From positions 118,105,751 through 118,169,750 of the forward strand of contig CAXKWD010000001.1 of the NCBI GenBank assembly GCA_964059195.1: a DNA stretch of 64,000 nt, in the 5' to 3' direction. Numbering within the stretch: position 1 is the stretch's first letter; every line of letters begins with the position of its first letter. The notes beneath the pieces were generated by a model that had not been told where the DNA came from, did not search any database, and saw nothing but the letters and a program-made list of their open reading frames with translations. Shown here in pieces: positions 1 to 12,261 of this stretch. Both the position numbers and the translations under genes were made by a program. Origin of the DNA: Ectobius pallidus. Its lineage: Eukaryota; Arthropoda; Insecta; Blattodea; Ectobiidae.

Positions 1-358
1 CTATGCGTGTACTTGATGGTCGCAAACTGATACAAGAAAGGCTTTTTGTTGAGACGACAACACGCATGTCTAATTACACACATACAACACTTTGCTGCTC
101 AAGATATCGTGTGGACCCTTTCTCTGTTGGGAAGCCAAATTATTTTCCGTTCACATAAGTCATGATTGAGTAATCTTTACGTGTTGAGTGAACATGACAA
201 TTATAAAAAATACCCCAATGAAGGGTCGTTTAAATCCTTTCCCTTCTCTTAAGTTATGGAAATATCAAAGAGTTTGAGCTAACTGGTACAAGAGTTCCCC
301 TCTCCTTACTTTTGTTAATTATACAGTTAGTTATGATCTAAGATTCTACTTGGTTATG
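1..358. other. Unassigned AT-rich flank
   Basis: No gene, repeat boundary or tandem repeat recognised. It leads into the inverted repeat that starts at about 359. Confidence 0.4.
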
Positions 359-463
359 TTACTTGTTTTGTACGATTTGTTAAACCGAGGCAACCTCAAA
401 CTTTGAGGGATGCTATTTAGTTTAAAAATTCAATGTTACCTATACAGCTCCATAACTAACTAA

Positions 464-643
464 CTCCGTGGCGCTAACATCCCAGAAGGGACAAGGCCTA
501 CCACCCGACCGCTGCGTCATCTACCATAGGCACACGGCAGGATTTGGGGGCATGTGGTCAGCATGCCGACACCCACGGCCATTAATGGTGGTTTCCATGA
601 CCGGAGCCGCTACTTATCTATCAAGTAGCTCCTCAATTATACA
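464..643 (-). mobile_element. SINE family A, 5'-truncated copy
   Basis: The complement matches the 3' half of the SINE at 35488-35785: an AGTAGCGGCTCCGGTCA block, the GGTGTCGGCATGCTGACCAC core, then the GATGACGCAGCGGTCGGGTG block. The tRNA-like head is missing. The open frame at 468-734 lies mostly inside this repeat and is not a gene. Confidence 0.75.
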
Positions 644-868
644 GCTCTATACTCCATATAAATATATAACAATTATGATAATTGCAAGAAAAAGCGCGGA
701 ATTTTGCTATTCTCCACATTACGCGACAGGCTAATAAAGATGAAAGAAATTTTCAATGCCAACATACAAATGGAAATACCGGATTGAAATTTACTTAATC
801 AGAAGAAAATATTATATCCGATATCTAGCATAATTTTTACATGTAACGAGGCGGCCTTCCATTGTGTT

Positions 869-983
869 AAAGATCCCGCACGAAATCTGTGCCGATTGCC
901 TACGTCGTGGCATTATGTTTTCATGGAGACTGTAGGGTCGACTGGCCTGCTACCTATCTGCACAGATTTCGTGCGAGATCTTT
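869..983. repeat. Hairpin: 24-bp inverted repeat, 67-nt loop
   Basis: The arm at 869-892 (core CGCACGAAATCTGTGC) is repeated inverted at 960-983 with a single mismatch. No other copy was noticed in the window. It could be a short foldback element or structured RNA; function unknown. Confidence 0.8.
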
Positions 984-1044
984 AATTACATAACCGGAAG
1001 TCCCCACTATGCTCTATCTAATTTAATACACATCGTCCTTGGGG

Positions 1045-1265
1045 CTGCAGAGTACCCCCTTTTGGTTTCGAAGTTCGGGGGTTCAAATAAAACGAGGTCA
1101 TCGGATTTTTCAGGATATTAAAATCATCCGTGGGTCTCATGTAGTAGGGTTAGGGCTTGTCTCATGTAGTAGAGTTAGGGCTTGTTAAAAATATCCAAGC
1201 CAAAATTAGAGTTTTGGACAAAAATTCCCGACTGTTTCACATCGTGATATGTTTGTTGTCGAGTC
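1045..1265 (+). mobile_element. SINE family B, diverged copy
   Basis: A degenerate tRNA-like head with B-box-like GGGGGTTCAAATAA is followed by GGATTTTTCAGGA and a tail resembling CCAAGCCTAAATTAGAG...TGGACAAAA...TTTCAC. This is the same order of blocks as the full family B copies at 13514 and 39808. Confidence 0.6.
1135..1185. repeat. Tandem duplication of a ~25-bp unit
   Basis: GTCTCATGTAGTAGGGTTAG and its following bases are directly repeated once with one substitution (GGG to GAG), inside the diverged SINE B copy. Confidence 0.8.
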
Positions 1266-1728
1266 GATAGACCTAGCTAACACCTGACACTCTCCGCTCA
1301 ACAGAAATACAATCGTTACTAAAGTACCTAATGCAACCTTCTCCATGAGACCCCGATGAACCATCTGGACATGTAGTATGAGTTGATTGATCGATTGACT
1401 CATTGCTACTGAATTAGTCTCACGCAGAAGAGGAATAGGCTAAACAGAACAGCAGAAACTAACGGAGTTAGTTAGTTATGGAGCTGTATAGGTAACATTG
1501 AATTTTTAAACTAAATAGGATCCCTCAAAGTTTGAGGTTGCCTCGGTTTAACAATCGTACAAAACAAGTAAATATTAGTCCTATATGTTTCTTCCTAGAA
1601 GGCTGTCGGGGTTACCAACGGGCTCTGATGTCTACAGGAAAAATGAGCTTAATTCAATTTGATAATGAAATCTCGTCAAGGAGGTCCGAATGCTCTGGAC
1701 TATGAGTAGGATTGGTATATTGATGGGT

Positions 1729-2198
1729 AGGGGGCGGACTTTTATGACCTAAAAAATAGGATATATGCATGCATTTATGACCTAAGAAACATTAAAATAT
1801 GACCTAAGAAACATTAAAATATGACCAATAAAATTTAAAATACACATTATGTATATTTTTTAAAGTTTCAATACAATTCATTTTATTAAAATATAATGTT
1901 AATTATTTAAAATATCTGTAAATTCTCAAAAAGTATCATTATAATGCAAAATTTACAAAATATGATATGAAAATTCAAAATTTCTTGAATATGCACACAA
2001 ATATGCCAAAATATGACCTAAATATGCATATTCATACTAAATATGCTACAATAGTTGAAACTTTCCTAAATATGCAGTTATATGCACAATAAAAACCGTT
2101 CCATTTTCACCAGGATGCTTGGAATCGGGTTTAAATTAGTCGAAAACCTGAAATAATGCAAAGGGGAAAATATGACATGTCATAGAAATCCGCCCCCT
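1729..2198. mobile_element. 470-bp MITE with 10-bp target duplication
   Basis: The element begins AGGGGGCGGACTTTTATGAC and ends with the complement of AGGGGGCGGATTTCTATGAC. It is flanked on both sides by a perfect ATTGATGGGT (1719-1728 and 2199-2208). The interior is very AT-rich and carries repeated ATATGACCTAA and AAATATGC words, including a direct 22-bp duplication near 1778-1822. It has no coding capacity. Duplications of 9-10 bp are typical of Mutator-like elements, so a non-autonomous MULE is the best guess; assignment is inference. Confidence 0.8.
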
Positions 2199-2208
2199 AT
2201 TGATGGGT

Positions 2209-3237
2209 AATGCACTACTAGGCTTAAGTTTCAAAGGAAAGAGTAAACAGAAAAAGAATGCAAGAAAGAAGTAAATAAATAAATACAAACGAAGAATGAC
2301 AGACAAAAAATTTCGAAAGATACAAAAACAATCCTTCTCACATACAGGAACGATTTGTTTCTATCTCAGAATCAATGAATCTGTATTCACAAACTTAGCT
2401 ACAATCCAATGAATGTTATGTAAATGGTCGTAACAACTTTCAAGATAAATTTCATTAATCACTAACTGATACTAAATGGGAGGTAACGAAAAGGACACTT
2501 CCGAGATAGGCCTATAGGCGTATCAAACCCCCTGATTCGCATAAGTAAGTTCTAACCTTCCAATTAATCAAACTACCTTACAGACTACTCTAACAAATAA
2601 CTATCAAATCCCTGTGACGAATGAATACAATTTAACATTACATGAGTTTTAAACTAATAGATCACGGAGTGAAGACAGGAATTGAATCGTCAATTAGGTG
2701 CGGAAGCAGCTGTCGAGAGGGAACAACAAAATGAAAAGGTACACAATACGTTCTTCACTGTGGGAGTTCTCAGTACAAGGTCTTCCGATCACTGGAAGGT
2801 CACTGTGAGAACTGCCAAGATGCGGGTAGGTTCATCTAAAGGTCTTGGCCAGAATAGTTTTAAAATTCCAAGCATGCAATCAAAGTTTTTCTCAGTATAA
2901 TCGCATGCGGGTAGGTATTTCAATGTAGCTGTAATGAAATCTGAATAGCTATTGTAGTAATATTATATCAGATTTGTTCTCGACAGGAAACTAAACATAA
3001 TGCTTCTGTGCAATGCTAATATTATAATAAGTTAGTTTTGGTTCATGTCAAGCTTGAATTTTGATCCAGTGACTTCAAATAACTCATTAAAAATATTAGA
3101 AAATTTACTATTAACTTAAAGAAGTCTTCTAAATATTATTCACAAAAAACTGAAAAATAACATTGAGAAGATATAATGTTGAAGACTCCCAGTAACTTAC
3201 AATATTCATAATAATTTGTTTCGTGTACATGCACGTA
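2209..3237. other. Unassigned AT-rich DNA
   Basis: No gene or repeat boundary recognised. A short open frame at 2682-2900 shows no recognisable family. Confidence 0.4.
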
Positions 3238-3444
3238 AAATAATAAAATCAGGTAAACTGATATTACAAAGTGCCAGTATGTTTTTGTTGAATCAATTAT
3301 AATTGCAATTAGCCTATGATATGCAGAAAATAAGTTTTTCTAATCAGATTAAAATCGACCAAAGTCAGCAGAATTACAGATTTGTGATACCATGACAATC
3401 GCGCACTCACATAAAAATAAAAAATTAAATTAAAAATATCCATA

Positions 3445-3525
3445 TCAAATCGGCCAGTTCCGGGATTTGATCCGGGGACCTCCAGAATACGAGTCCAAGG
3501 AGTTACCATTTGGCCAACTCAGTCA
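3445..3525 (-). mobile_element. tRNA-like SINE head inside left arm
   Basis: The complement reads GAGTTGGCCAAATGGTAACT (A-box region) and later GGATCAAATCCCGGAA (B-box region), spaced as in tRNA-derived promoters. The right arm has the matching A-box side (GGTGGCCGAGATGGTAGACC near 5935) but has lost the B-box. Confidence 0.5.
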
Positions 3526-4062
3526 GTTTGACGGTGTCGTTTGATAAGCATAAGTGAAGGAATAGTGTTAACTGTCAAATTATTCCGGTAGACAAAAACT
3601 AAAAAACATGTGACCTTCAATTAGTCGTTACTCTGGTACCGGTCCACCGATTAGGTCCAAAATTAATAGGCTCTTTGCCATGGACGTTATAAATGCGTAT
3701 ACCAAGTTTCATGAAAATCCCATAAAGCATATTTGAGTTATGGGGCCTTTTGTTATATAATACCATAAAAATGCACTAAATTGGGCATTATTCCGGTACC
3801 GGCCAACCGATTTGGTCCAATATCAAGAGACATCTTTCCATGGACATTGTAAATGTGTAGGCCTATACCAAGTTTCATGAAAATCCGATAAAGCGTATTT
3901 GAGTTATGGCACTTTTAAATAAGAACACTAAATTGGGTTTGACGCCGGTACCGGTGAACCGATTTGGTTCAATAACAATAGGGTTCTTTCCATGGACATT
4001 ATAAATGTGTATACCAAGTTTCATGAAAATCCGATAAAGCGTATTTGAGTTAGGGCGCGTAA

Positions 4063-4131
4063 AGACACACGGACAGACAGACAGACGGACAGACAGACGG
4101 ACAGACGGACGGACGGACAGACGGACAGACA
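4063..4131. repeat. GACA/GACG tetranucleotide microsatellite
   Basis: Runs of GGACAGACAGACAGACGG-type tetramers sit in the left arm. The counterpart at about 5300-5335 in the right arm is TCTGTCCG-type on the + strand. Both generate meaningless cysteine/serine- or arginine-rich open frames. Confidence 0.85.
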
Positions 4132-5252
4132 TTTTTCGTCCCCACACACAATCTCATAAATTACCATACTGGCACTTAATTATGTAATAGCCTACTTTTA
4201 TTCTAAATGATCATCAGGGCATCTTGCATCTTTGTGATGTTGTATGACCTAACATTGTAATTGGGTATCAATAATAATTAATGTATACACCAATCCTGGA
4301 CTTTGCGATACATACTAAATATCTGCATAGTGATAGCATTACTTTGTATTACATCACACTCAGGTGCCATTTTCAAACATAAAATTTGATACGATTTTTA
4401 TAATTGAGAAAGCTGTTCACAGATAGGCATATGCATACAAATGACTGGTTATTCGCTTGGGATGATGAAGAGATGGTTGAGGATGAGAGAGATTGCTATA
4501 TTCTTGTAAAAGAGTTAAATAGAGCAACCATGACCTATTATCATTGCAATAGACCACAAAATCTCGGGCATGAGATTCACCAGAACAGAAGTATTCATTC
4601 ATAAGTGAAGGATGGAACAGTAGTAGAAAAAGACAGAGTTACATTGTGTTAGTGTATTAATGGGTTAAGACTTGGAAGAAAGCTTCCTGAAGCTTGACTT
4701 ATTAATATTAGCTAAGATTTAATAGCTCAGCAGCTTATTAATACTGGCACTGATACATATACAATATTGGGTTTAATTTTCTGTGAAGTTATTATATTAG
4801 TAGATAGAAGATCAATAAACGTATATTCTAATGAAGTCAATAATAAAACATATCAGTTGTGTACAGACGCCCTTGAAATGTGTCAAGGGCAAGGGCCAAT
4901 ATTAAAGCATTAAATAAATAATATAATAAAACACCGACAGATATAGAAGACATATATTTTGTCTGGAAATTATATTTTTGTACTCAAAATGTGTAGTTAC
5001 ACTTTAATCTTGAATCTGAATTTCAGAATTGAGCATAATACTTCTTCCAGTCGTAAAAAAATAGTTACCTATATCCCCACGAAGTAATATTATTGCGCAT
5101 TCATTTCTAAGTAAAAAATAAAAAAAAAATAAAAAATGTGAAGATGAATTTCTACTCTGTAATAGCATCTTCAGGTCATGATTAGGTAATTAATAGGTAT
5201 CGAGGATTTTACTGCTTACCTCATATTCATTTCACTAACATTCATGATTATT

Positions 5253-6080
5253 AAGTGCCAGTATGGTACTTTATGAGATTGTGTGGTGGACGAAAAAATG
5301 TCTGTCCGTCTGTCTGTCCGTCTGTCCGTGTGTCTGTACGCACCATAACTCAAATACGCTTTTTCGGATTTTCATGAAACTTGGAAAACACATTTATAAT
5401 GTCCATGGGAAGAACCCTATTGATATTGAACCAAATCGGTTCACCGGTACCGGAGTAATGCCCAATTTAGTGCCTAATCTCCAATACGCTGTAGCGCATT
5501 TCCATGGAACTTGGTATACCCATTTATGACGTCCATGAGAAGTGCCCTATTGAATTTGAACCTAATCTGTTGACCGGTACCGGAGTAAAACCCAATTTAG
5601 TGTATATTTTAAAGACGCGGTAACTCAAATACGCTTTACCGGATTTTTATAAAACTTGGTATACACATTTACAATGTCCGTGGGAAGACGTCTGTTCATA
5701 ATGGATAAAATCGGTTGATCTGTTTCGGAGTAATGCTCAATTTAGTGCCTATTTTATGGCAATATACGTATTCGAAAGAATTTATAAAAAAAATGAAAAT
5801 CAGTTATCTTGACAACATAGCCTATTGTTTTACTGTTATCTTATAAGGCCTTGGAAATTAAAATACAGGTAGCTATGACAAAAAACACGATTGTTTTACA
5901 TGCGCTTATCCAACTAGACCGTTAAAATGACCCAGGTGGCCGAGATGGTAGACCTTTCTTCTTCCGTAAGTCCTGCTTAATGAATAAATCTGGAGCTTGA
6001 CTTGGAAATCAATTTAAAAAAAATATTCTGCATATCATAATTGCAGTCATAACTGATTAAACAAAAACATACTGGCACTT
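5253..6080 (+). mobile_element. Right arm element with AAGTGCCAGTATG ends
   Basis: Inverted relative of 3269-4177, again bounded by AAGTGCCAGTATG (5253-5265) and its complement (6068-6080). It shares TTTATGAGATTGTGTG next to the inner end, the microsatellite, and the ACCGGTACCGGAGTAA modules. It is shorter because the tRNA-like patch is partly deleted. Confidence 0.65.
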
Positions 6081-6109
6081 TTTTACATCAGTTTACCTGA
6101 TTTTATTAT

Positions 6110-7247
6110 TATTATGATGAGAGTGATGATGATGATGACAGCTATAATAGATATTCGCAAAGCCCTTTATGAAAATATTTGTAGATGTACGTTTACTTGG
6201 CTTTATTTGCAAACTCTTCGCTTCCCACTGACTGGGTTAGCGGGTGGGTGTAAAATACTTCACTAGGCATGTACTGCAGACAAGTATAAACAACACTGGG
6301 CAGGCGTTTCATTTCAAAGGGGTTCTTCGGTATTTGTTTAATTGACCAGACTGGTGGCAAACGTTGGAAGCCCACAAATTGATTTTTCCGCTCACCACTA
6401 CTAATGATCAAGAACGCCGTGGCAATTGAATTCAGAGCTGGGAGGTGTACATTAAATCAGGAACTCCCCTGTCAAGACCAATTTTAAAGGGGGTGGATTT
6501 CATAGATAAAAAAAAAGATACTTCCTACTGTCTACACCACCTAACTGTGAAAGCAAATATGTGTGCGTCATAATAATATTTTATATATTATATAAAATAA
6601 GTGTGCGTTATTAACTTCGTTATATATTATGGTAAGCTGTAGGGGTACAGTCATTGACATTTTACGCACCTTTCCGCACATTTCTCTCCTGCAATTCTTA
6701 ATTTTCAGGAATAAATTTTTGTTTTGTTATGTTATTCTAATAAGATAAACCCTTAATATCTCGTAACTGGATGAGATTATTTTTGATATAGGACATATTA
6801 TTGTAAAGTAAATTATTAAAAAAAAAAGTTCCAATATTTATAATTTTTAACACCTAAACAGACCTAAACAGATGTAGGCTATTTACATACTGCTGTACAT
6901 TGATGTAAGTTTCTCATAGTTTAGTAAGAGTTACTTGTCATAAATGCGAACATTTGTTAGAATGCCATAATGCATAATAAATGTTCAAATACAACACGCA
7001 ACTATTGACATAATTGTAAGAAATAGATAATAATAGCTAAAGAGTCTGCTTGGGTGGAATAATAGCTAGTTACGAGCTCTGTTCACAAGTTTGAGAGCGA
7101 TAGCGGTCTAGAGACATTTATGTATGCGATAGTCACATTTCTGTAGACATGGACATGTAAAAGACCTCCTGCGGGACAAAATTCCGAGACACAGCTGAAG
7201 GAACAGGTCTAAGTTGCAGTTCAGAACCATCGGTAATAATAATAATA

Positions 7248-7296
<49 letters not shown>

Positions 7297-10200
7297 GACA
7301 ATCAAACAATAGCTTAAATCGATTTCATTGTGAAAATATTATTAATATCTGATAAAATTTTATTTTCAAATAAATTTCTGAAAAATCTATATGGTTAACA
7401 CAGGGTTCGCTCATCGTACACATCAATACTGTTTTATTATGGCCGTTGTTTCACGGTCTAACCAAGCTAAGAATTAGGGCCTATGTGAAAGACAAGGAAC
7501 TAATCAAAACAAAATTAACAGTCTGGTGCCATCAGGAATGAAATAAACCATCAGACATTAAACTTGTCCATTCTTGTTTGCAATAAGAACCTTATAATGT
7601 GAAAAATAAATTGTGTGACAATTACTGTAATGTAAGAAGTATTGTAACATAATGGCAATACAATACTATCTTCTCCGCAGTCGTCAATAGGGAGCTGGGA
7701 CAGCTAATTGCATAACGCTCCAATGCAGCATTAACTACAGAGAAAGTAAATAACACATAAATAACTCATAACAATGTGATGATGAAAGAGAGAAAGAAAG
7801 GGCAAGAAGGAGAACTAGGAAGGTTTAGGCTGAAATACAGAGTTCAGAAGAGTAAGGGAAATGGAGACGAAAAGGAAAGGAAAGAATTAAGAAGAAATTG
7901 TAATAGCATATTTGTATGAAACGAAATACCTTCGCGTAAGTTAACATCCATTTTTTGTACTCTAAACTACAACTTGTCTCTGAACAGTATGATGTACCAT
8001 TTTACTTTAAAAGGAAGAGATTTTATTCTTTCGCTAATTGCAACTCGCAATTAATAACATGCCCTTAACGGATGCTGCTGGATTCTTTCAACGGATATAA
8101 CATTGTTACGTGAGATATGCGGCCGATATTCATCGGTGGCTTGATGATGATAAAGATGATTTGCGGTAAAGCATAAGATGGACTCTTGTAGTCTCAGGGT
8201 TTTGAGTACAAACACAGTGACGGGGAATAATGGAGGTGAAATACGGCAGTGAATAAATTTGGAATGGGGGTAACACAAGGCGCACTGGTATTCATTGGTA
8301 TTATTGAAGATTAAAATGGCCCCAAATAATGTATCGATATATTTAAGTACACTTTTATGTATATTATATTTTATTCGTCTTTTGATAACGTAATCTGCTA
8401 TTTTATTAGCGCGCCTCTTTCCCCTGCAGTAATCTTACTATCTTCGTCTTGCGGCTGACACAAAGTGTAGGCACTTTTTCATATGTACACTTTGATCCTC
8501 TACAGTTCTACACGTTTAACGTAATATTTTATGCTAATACTTATCACAATAAATTGTTATATAATTATGTAACTGGCGCGAGAACGAAATCTTTGCGAGA
8601 ATGCCCAGAGAATCCCACAATCGGGGGTCCGGGGTTCTACTTATGCCTTTCTGAAAAAAGCCTCGTTTGAAGATTCTTGATTCGTTTTTTATTCATTGGA
8701 TGGAGCTTCGTGCGGAATGAACTAAAAAAATCACATCATTGGCTGTCTCTTCAAAATTCCGTAAGCTTGGGAACGCCATTTTTAGGTCCTTGTTGCATTA
8801 ACTGCTATGGAAAACGTTTAAGGCTTTTTTTTTTTTAAATAATACATTTATTTCGGACTATGGAAGCGAGATTCTGAATTTACAGCAAGGATCCTATTAT
8901 TTACCTAAAAACCATTATAGTTTCCTTAATTTACTTTCAATAGATTATTTTATTTATTATTAATCTTCGCTATATTTTTCTGATCATATTGTTATTAAGT
9001 TTATATAATGTGTAATTAAAATTGGCCGGGAGGTTTAATTACTCAAGAGTCTCTCGGGAATCTTTTGAATTAATCCCAATTGTTTAGTTCTACTCAGAAT
9101 TTTCAATATTTTTACTTGTATTCGAGAATTTTTATGATTTGTTTCGTGAATTGAATTTTCTGGCATAATTTGAATCTGTTTATCATAGGTTATCTTGAGT
9201 AGGATTTATTAAAACTATTCCATGAATAAAATAACGAATTTTTAAAATACTGATTATTTTCTTACTTTCTCTTCAGTATTCTGCCCGCTGTGAGATCACG
9301 GGATAACTAAATGAGTCCATGCATCGATTTGAGTTACCAATGCTACCAATAGTGCGTATCACAAGATGGAGATTGTCGTCGTAGATTGTTAACCTCAGAT
9401 TGTATTAAAAGAACACGAACTGGCTTGCTCCGTATCGAAATAGTTTTTAATCAATGCACATTTACATTATTAAAATCCCAAAACATGTTATGTTTTATAA
9501 AAATAATGTGTTTTCATTTTGTTCACTTGCAGTATGTGACGGATTAATCATTGCACGCTTGATGTCTTTACGTGTCCAGTAACGACCTGACGTTTTATCA
9601 GATAAAATTGCATCCGTATGTTCACAGCAAGCATATTACAAGATAAACAATCGTGATTGGTCTATATCCGAGGAATTGCAAACGTTATTGGTCAATATCA
9701 AACCGGGGTTCAATATCAAAATATTCAAAATCATATGCGGTATATGAATGGAGTAGTCACCTGTATGCAATTTATTTTCTTTGAATGAGTTTCGTTTCCG
9801 AAAACATTGTACATTCAATTTCATCGTATTCTACTTTCGACATAATTCATTTCAGATTTTTTTCTGAACAATCTTACTTGAGCCTACTTTATTAAATAAC
9901 TATTAAAAATATATTTTTTATTTAAATCAAGAATTTTAAAAATATTTATCCGAAAACATCCATAACGATCAGGCCTCTAGTTTTTTATATTTATTTATTA
10001 GTTTTTTGTTTTTGTTTTTGTTTTATTTTTTTTATGAATTGTTAATCAAAGATTCGTCTGTTTTTCCAGTAAACCACTGGCTCCACTTGGAACATGTTTG
10101 TCCATACAGGGTGGGGAATGGGCGTCATCGGACAGCTCCACTCAACATCTGCTGCTCTGAGATACGTGAAGCGTGAAAAATATGATTGCTTTCCTTTGTT

Positions 10201-10581
10201 TGCTGTGGCATTTCCTGCGACTGTACAATGCAATTTACTATACGGCTAATATTCTTGCCATTAATAAGAAGACGTTAACCAGATTAACATGAGTAAAATG
10301 CATTTTTCTTGTTTCAGGATGCCCGGCAGTTCCATCGCCAAATTCTTCCAGGAAAGTTCAGTATAATCAGCTTATTTTCCTGAAGATCTCAGGTTTTCCG
10401 GTACCAGGCTATATTTTATCATAATTATGGTGTTCATATACATAACATATACGTATACAGTTCCTTAACTGTGGCCCTGCGATCCTTGAGATCTGTCCTT
10501 GTGGTTTTTTTTAATTGAGTAGAAGTTTTTAAAAAATGAAGGAAATTCAATATGAAGAGAATAATATTGCATATAATACAC
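6110..10581. other. Unassigned AT-rich DNA with simple repeats
   Basis: No recognisable gene. It contains a short ATG-repeat at 6118-6140, a purine-rich patch at about 7780-7900, and poly-T near 8825. An open frame on the minus strand at 10042-10233 (63 codons) matches no family I recognise. Confidence 0.4.
7233..7295. repeat. (AAT)n microsatellite
   Basis: About 21 near-perfect AAT units with one interruption. The polyisoleucine open frame on the other strand is an artefact of it. Confidence 0.95.
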
Positions 10582-11090
10582 TAAAACGGAAAATATTATT
10601 ATAGAGAAATTAAATTTTTTATGTTGATAAATTTCATATTTCTTTTCTCCTACGAGGGATATAATTATAAATTAATACCACCTATTCCCTCGAATTCAAA
10701 ATTCGTGTTACAATATTAGCTCAATAGCTTTGTCATATATATAATCTACACTTGTCAATATTATAAAACATTACTAAAATCTGTAGCTGTCAACATTATG
10801 AAACATTGAGGTTTCATATTCAGGTCCTTTTTTCTAATCCCAGACGATCCGATTGTATTCGTTAACTCATTTTAGCTCACAAAACGGAAAATATTATAGA
10901 GAAATTAAATTTTTGATGTTGATAAATTTCATATTTCTTTTCTCATGAAATGGGTTAACGAATACAATAGGATCGTCCGGGAATAGAGAAAAGAACCTGA
11001 AGATGGCGGAATAGCAGAAATACATTGACCATCCCACGAAATATGAAACCTTAATGTTTTATAATATTGATAGCTACAGATTTTAGTAAT
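10582..11090. repeat. Foldback repeat with duplicated centre
   Basis: A ~70-bp segment (AAAACGGAAAATATTA...TTTCATATTTCTTTTCTC) occurs at 10582-10653 and again, directly, at 10877-10945. Around the second copy, 10755-10876 is repeated inverted at 10945-11090 (shared words GTATTCGTTAAC, GATCGTC-type, AAATCTGTAGCT). This gives a stem of over 100 bp with the second copy as the loop. It has no coding capacity; MITE-like. Confidence 0.75.
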
Positions 11091-12261
11091 TTGAAGCTTC
11101 TCTGCTGCCGGCTGGAATGTAGACTACAAAAAAAAAATTAAGAATAGAAGAAGAAGAAGATTCTTGAACTTGTTAATTTATAACAACTGGTTATACGAAT
11201 GCTAAATGGGTAGAGAGAATTCGTTGTTAGTTAATAGTAATGGACGATTCTGTAATTATTGGCTTCAGTCATAACAGAACACAAGTGACAGAGAGGCTGG
11301 GTGGCTATAAATTAAGATAACATAGGCTGCACTGGGGGTCGAGATGACGCCTGTCTGTATCTTCCCATAACCACCATATCAAGAACTTGAAGTTCACCCT
11401 TCATACAACATTTACGTGCAATGTAAAATCCCACGGAATAGGACAGCCCAAATGAATTCATTATCTATTATGTAAGCCCATAAGATCCCTCTGCCACGAA
11501 TGAAGAGTCCATGGAACCTTACTGCAGATATTTAACCCGACCAGCATCGGATCTCCATCTAGTATGGCTTCAGATCATGCAAGCCATATCAGAACTAAGC
11601 CCAATGTTTAAGAGAGATTTTTGAAGTGAAACTTCTTCAGGCGCGCTAGGAGTAAATCGAGAGCTAACCCAAAGTTGCGTTACTCTCTAGCGTTACGAAC
11701 AAAATCGTCACGAAAGTTGTGGGGGTAAGTAGCAAACATAGAGTTGTTATCGAAAGAGTGGGGGCACGGGAGCGCGCGGGGGAAAGGTATCAGGCATTGA
11801 GTGGGGGGCTATTACTGCTTCGAGCTAGTGGCGTGGGGAGCCCTTCACCATTATAGATGGCTCTACTCGTTGCGTGAGCATCGTTTACACGTCACTAATG
11901 TTCTCAGAAACTTAACCAAAGCGTCCCGTTCATGTAAACAAACACAATGGCTACGATCAGTGATTTTTTTAATGCACAGGAAGAGACGACGACGACGACG
12001 ACGATGATGAATGACGATGAAGTGATTAAGTGATAAGGGAGGACAGGCAATGACAAATATATCCAGCACTAACCTCAACAGATTTAAGAAATCGCTGAAT
12101 TTCCTCGGTGATCATTACTATTATGCATGTGAGAAATCAAGGTAATACAACAAAAGAAATCGTAGATCGCATTGTTATGAACCTATTCAGCCCACCTACA
12201 CGTACACCTGACTGCGAGGATACCTTACAGGCATAACAATAAAACCAGCTGCAAATCGAAC
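11091..12261. other. Unassigned DNA with a GAC-repeat
   Basis: No gene recognised. A short (ACG)n run at 11985-12005 creates arginine-rich false frames on both strands. A G-rich stretch lies at 11725-11835. Confidence 0.4.

Larger units (their letters stand above)
359..1571. repeat. Foldback arrangement with ~112-bp inverted arms
   Basis: Positions 359-470 recur inverted at 1457-1571. Both arms contain TTACTTGTTTTGTACGAT, the near-palindrome CCTCAAACTTTGAGG and the run TCCATAACTAACTAACTCCG, with a few substitutions and one indel between them. The interior holds two SINE-derived pieces and a small hairpin. It may be one foldback transposon with long terminal inverted repeats, or two copies of one short interspersed repeat in opposite orientation; no target-site duplication is obvious. 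Confidence 0.6.
3269..4177 (-). mobile_element. Left arm element with AAGTGCCAGTATG ends
   Basis: It starts AAGTGCCAGTATG (3269-3281) and ends CATACTGGCACTT (4165-4177), so the arm is itself bounded by 13-bp inverted repeats. Inside are three diverged tandem modules of roughly 150-190 bp containing a TACCGGT core and a CATGGACRTTRTAAATG core. A tRNA-like stretch lies near 3450-3520. Confidence 0.65.
3238..6109. mobile_element. 2.9-kb inverted-repeat (foldback) structure
   Basis: Two related arms of about 0.9 kb face each other around a ~1.07-kb unrelated centre (4178-5252). The outer ends match beyond the 13-mer AAGTGCCAGTATG (TAATAAAATCAGGTAAACTG at 3241 and its complement at the other end). 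Each arm has repeated ACCGGTACCGG blocks, a tRNA-like patch and a TCTG/TCCG microsatellite. No transposase is seen. It may be a non-autonomous foldback transposon or two insertions of one family in opposite orientation. Confidence 0.7.

Noticed and set aside
3875..5529. Frames with VRLSVRLSV and LSVCLSVCP repeats
   Set aside because: They are translations of tetranucleotide repeats inside the foldback arms.
10042..10233. Minus-strand 63-codon frame as an exon
   Set aside because: Composition is less AT-rich than its flanks and it starts plausibly, but no family, splice signals or neighbouring exons support it.
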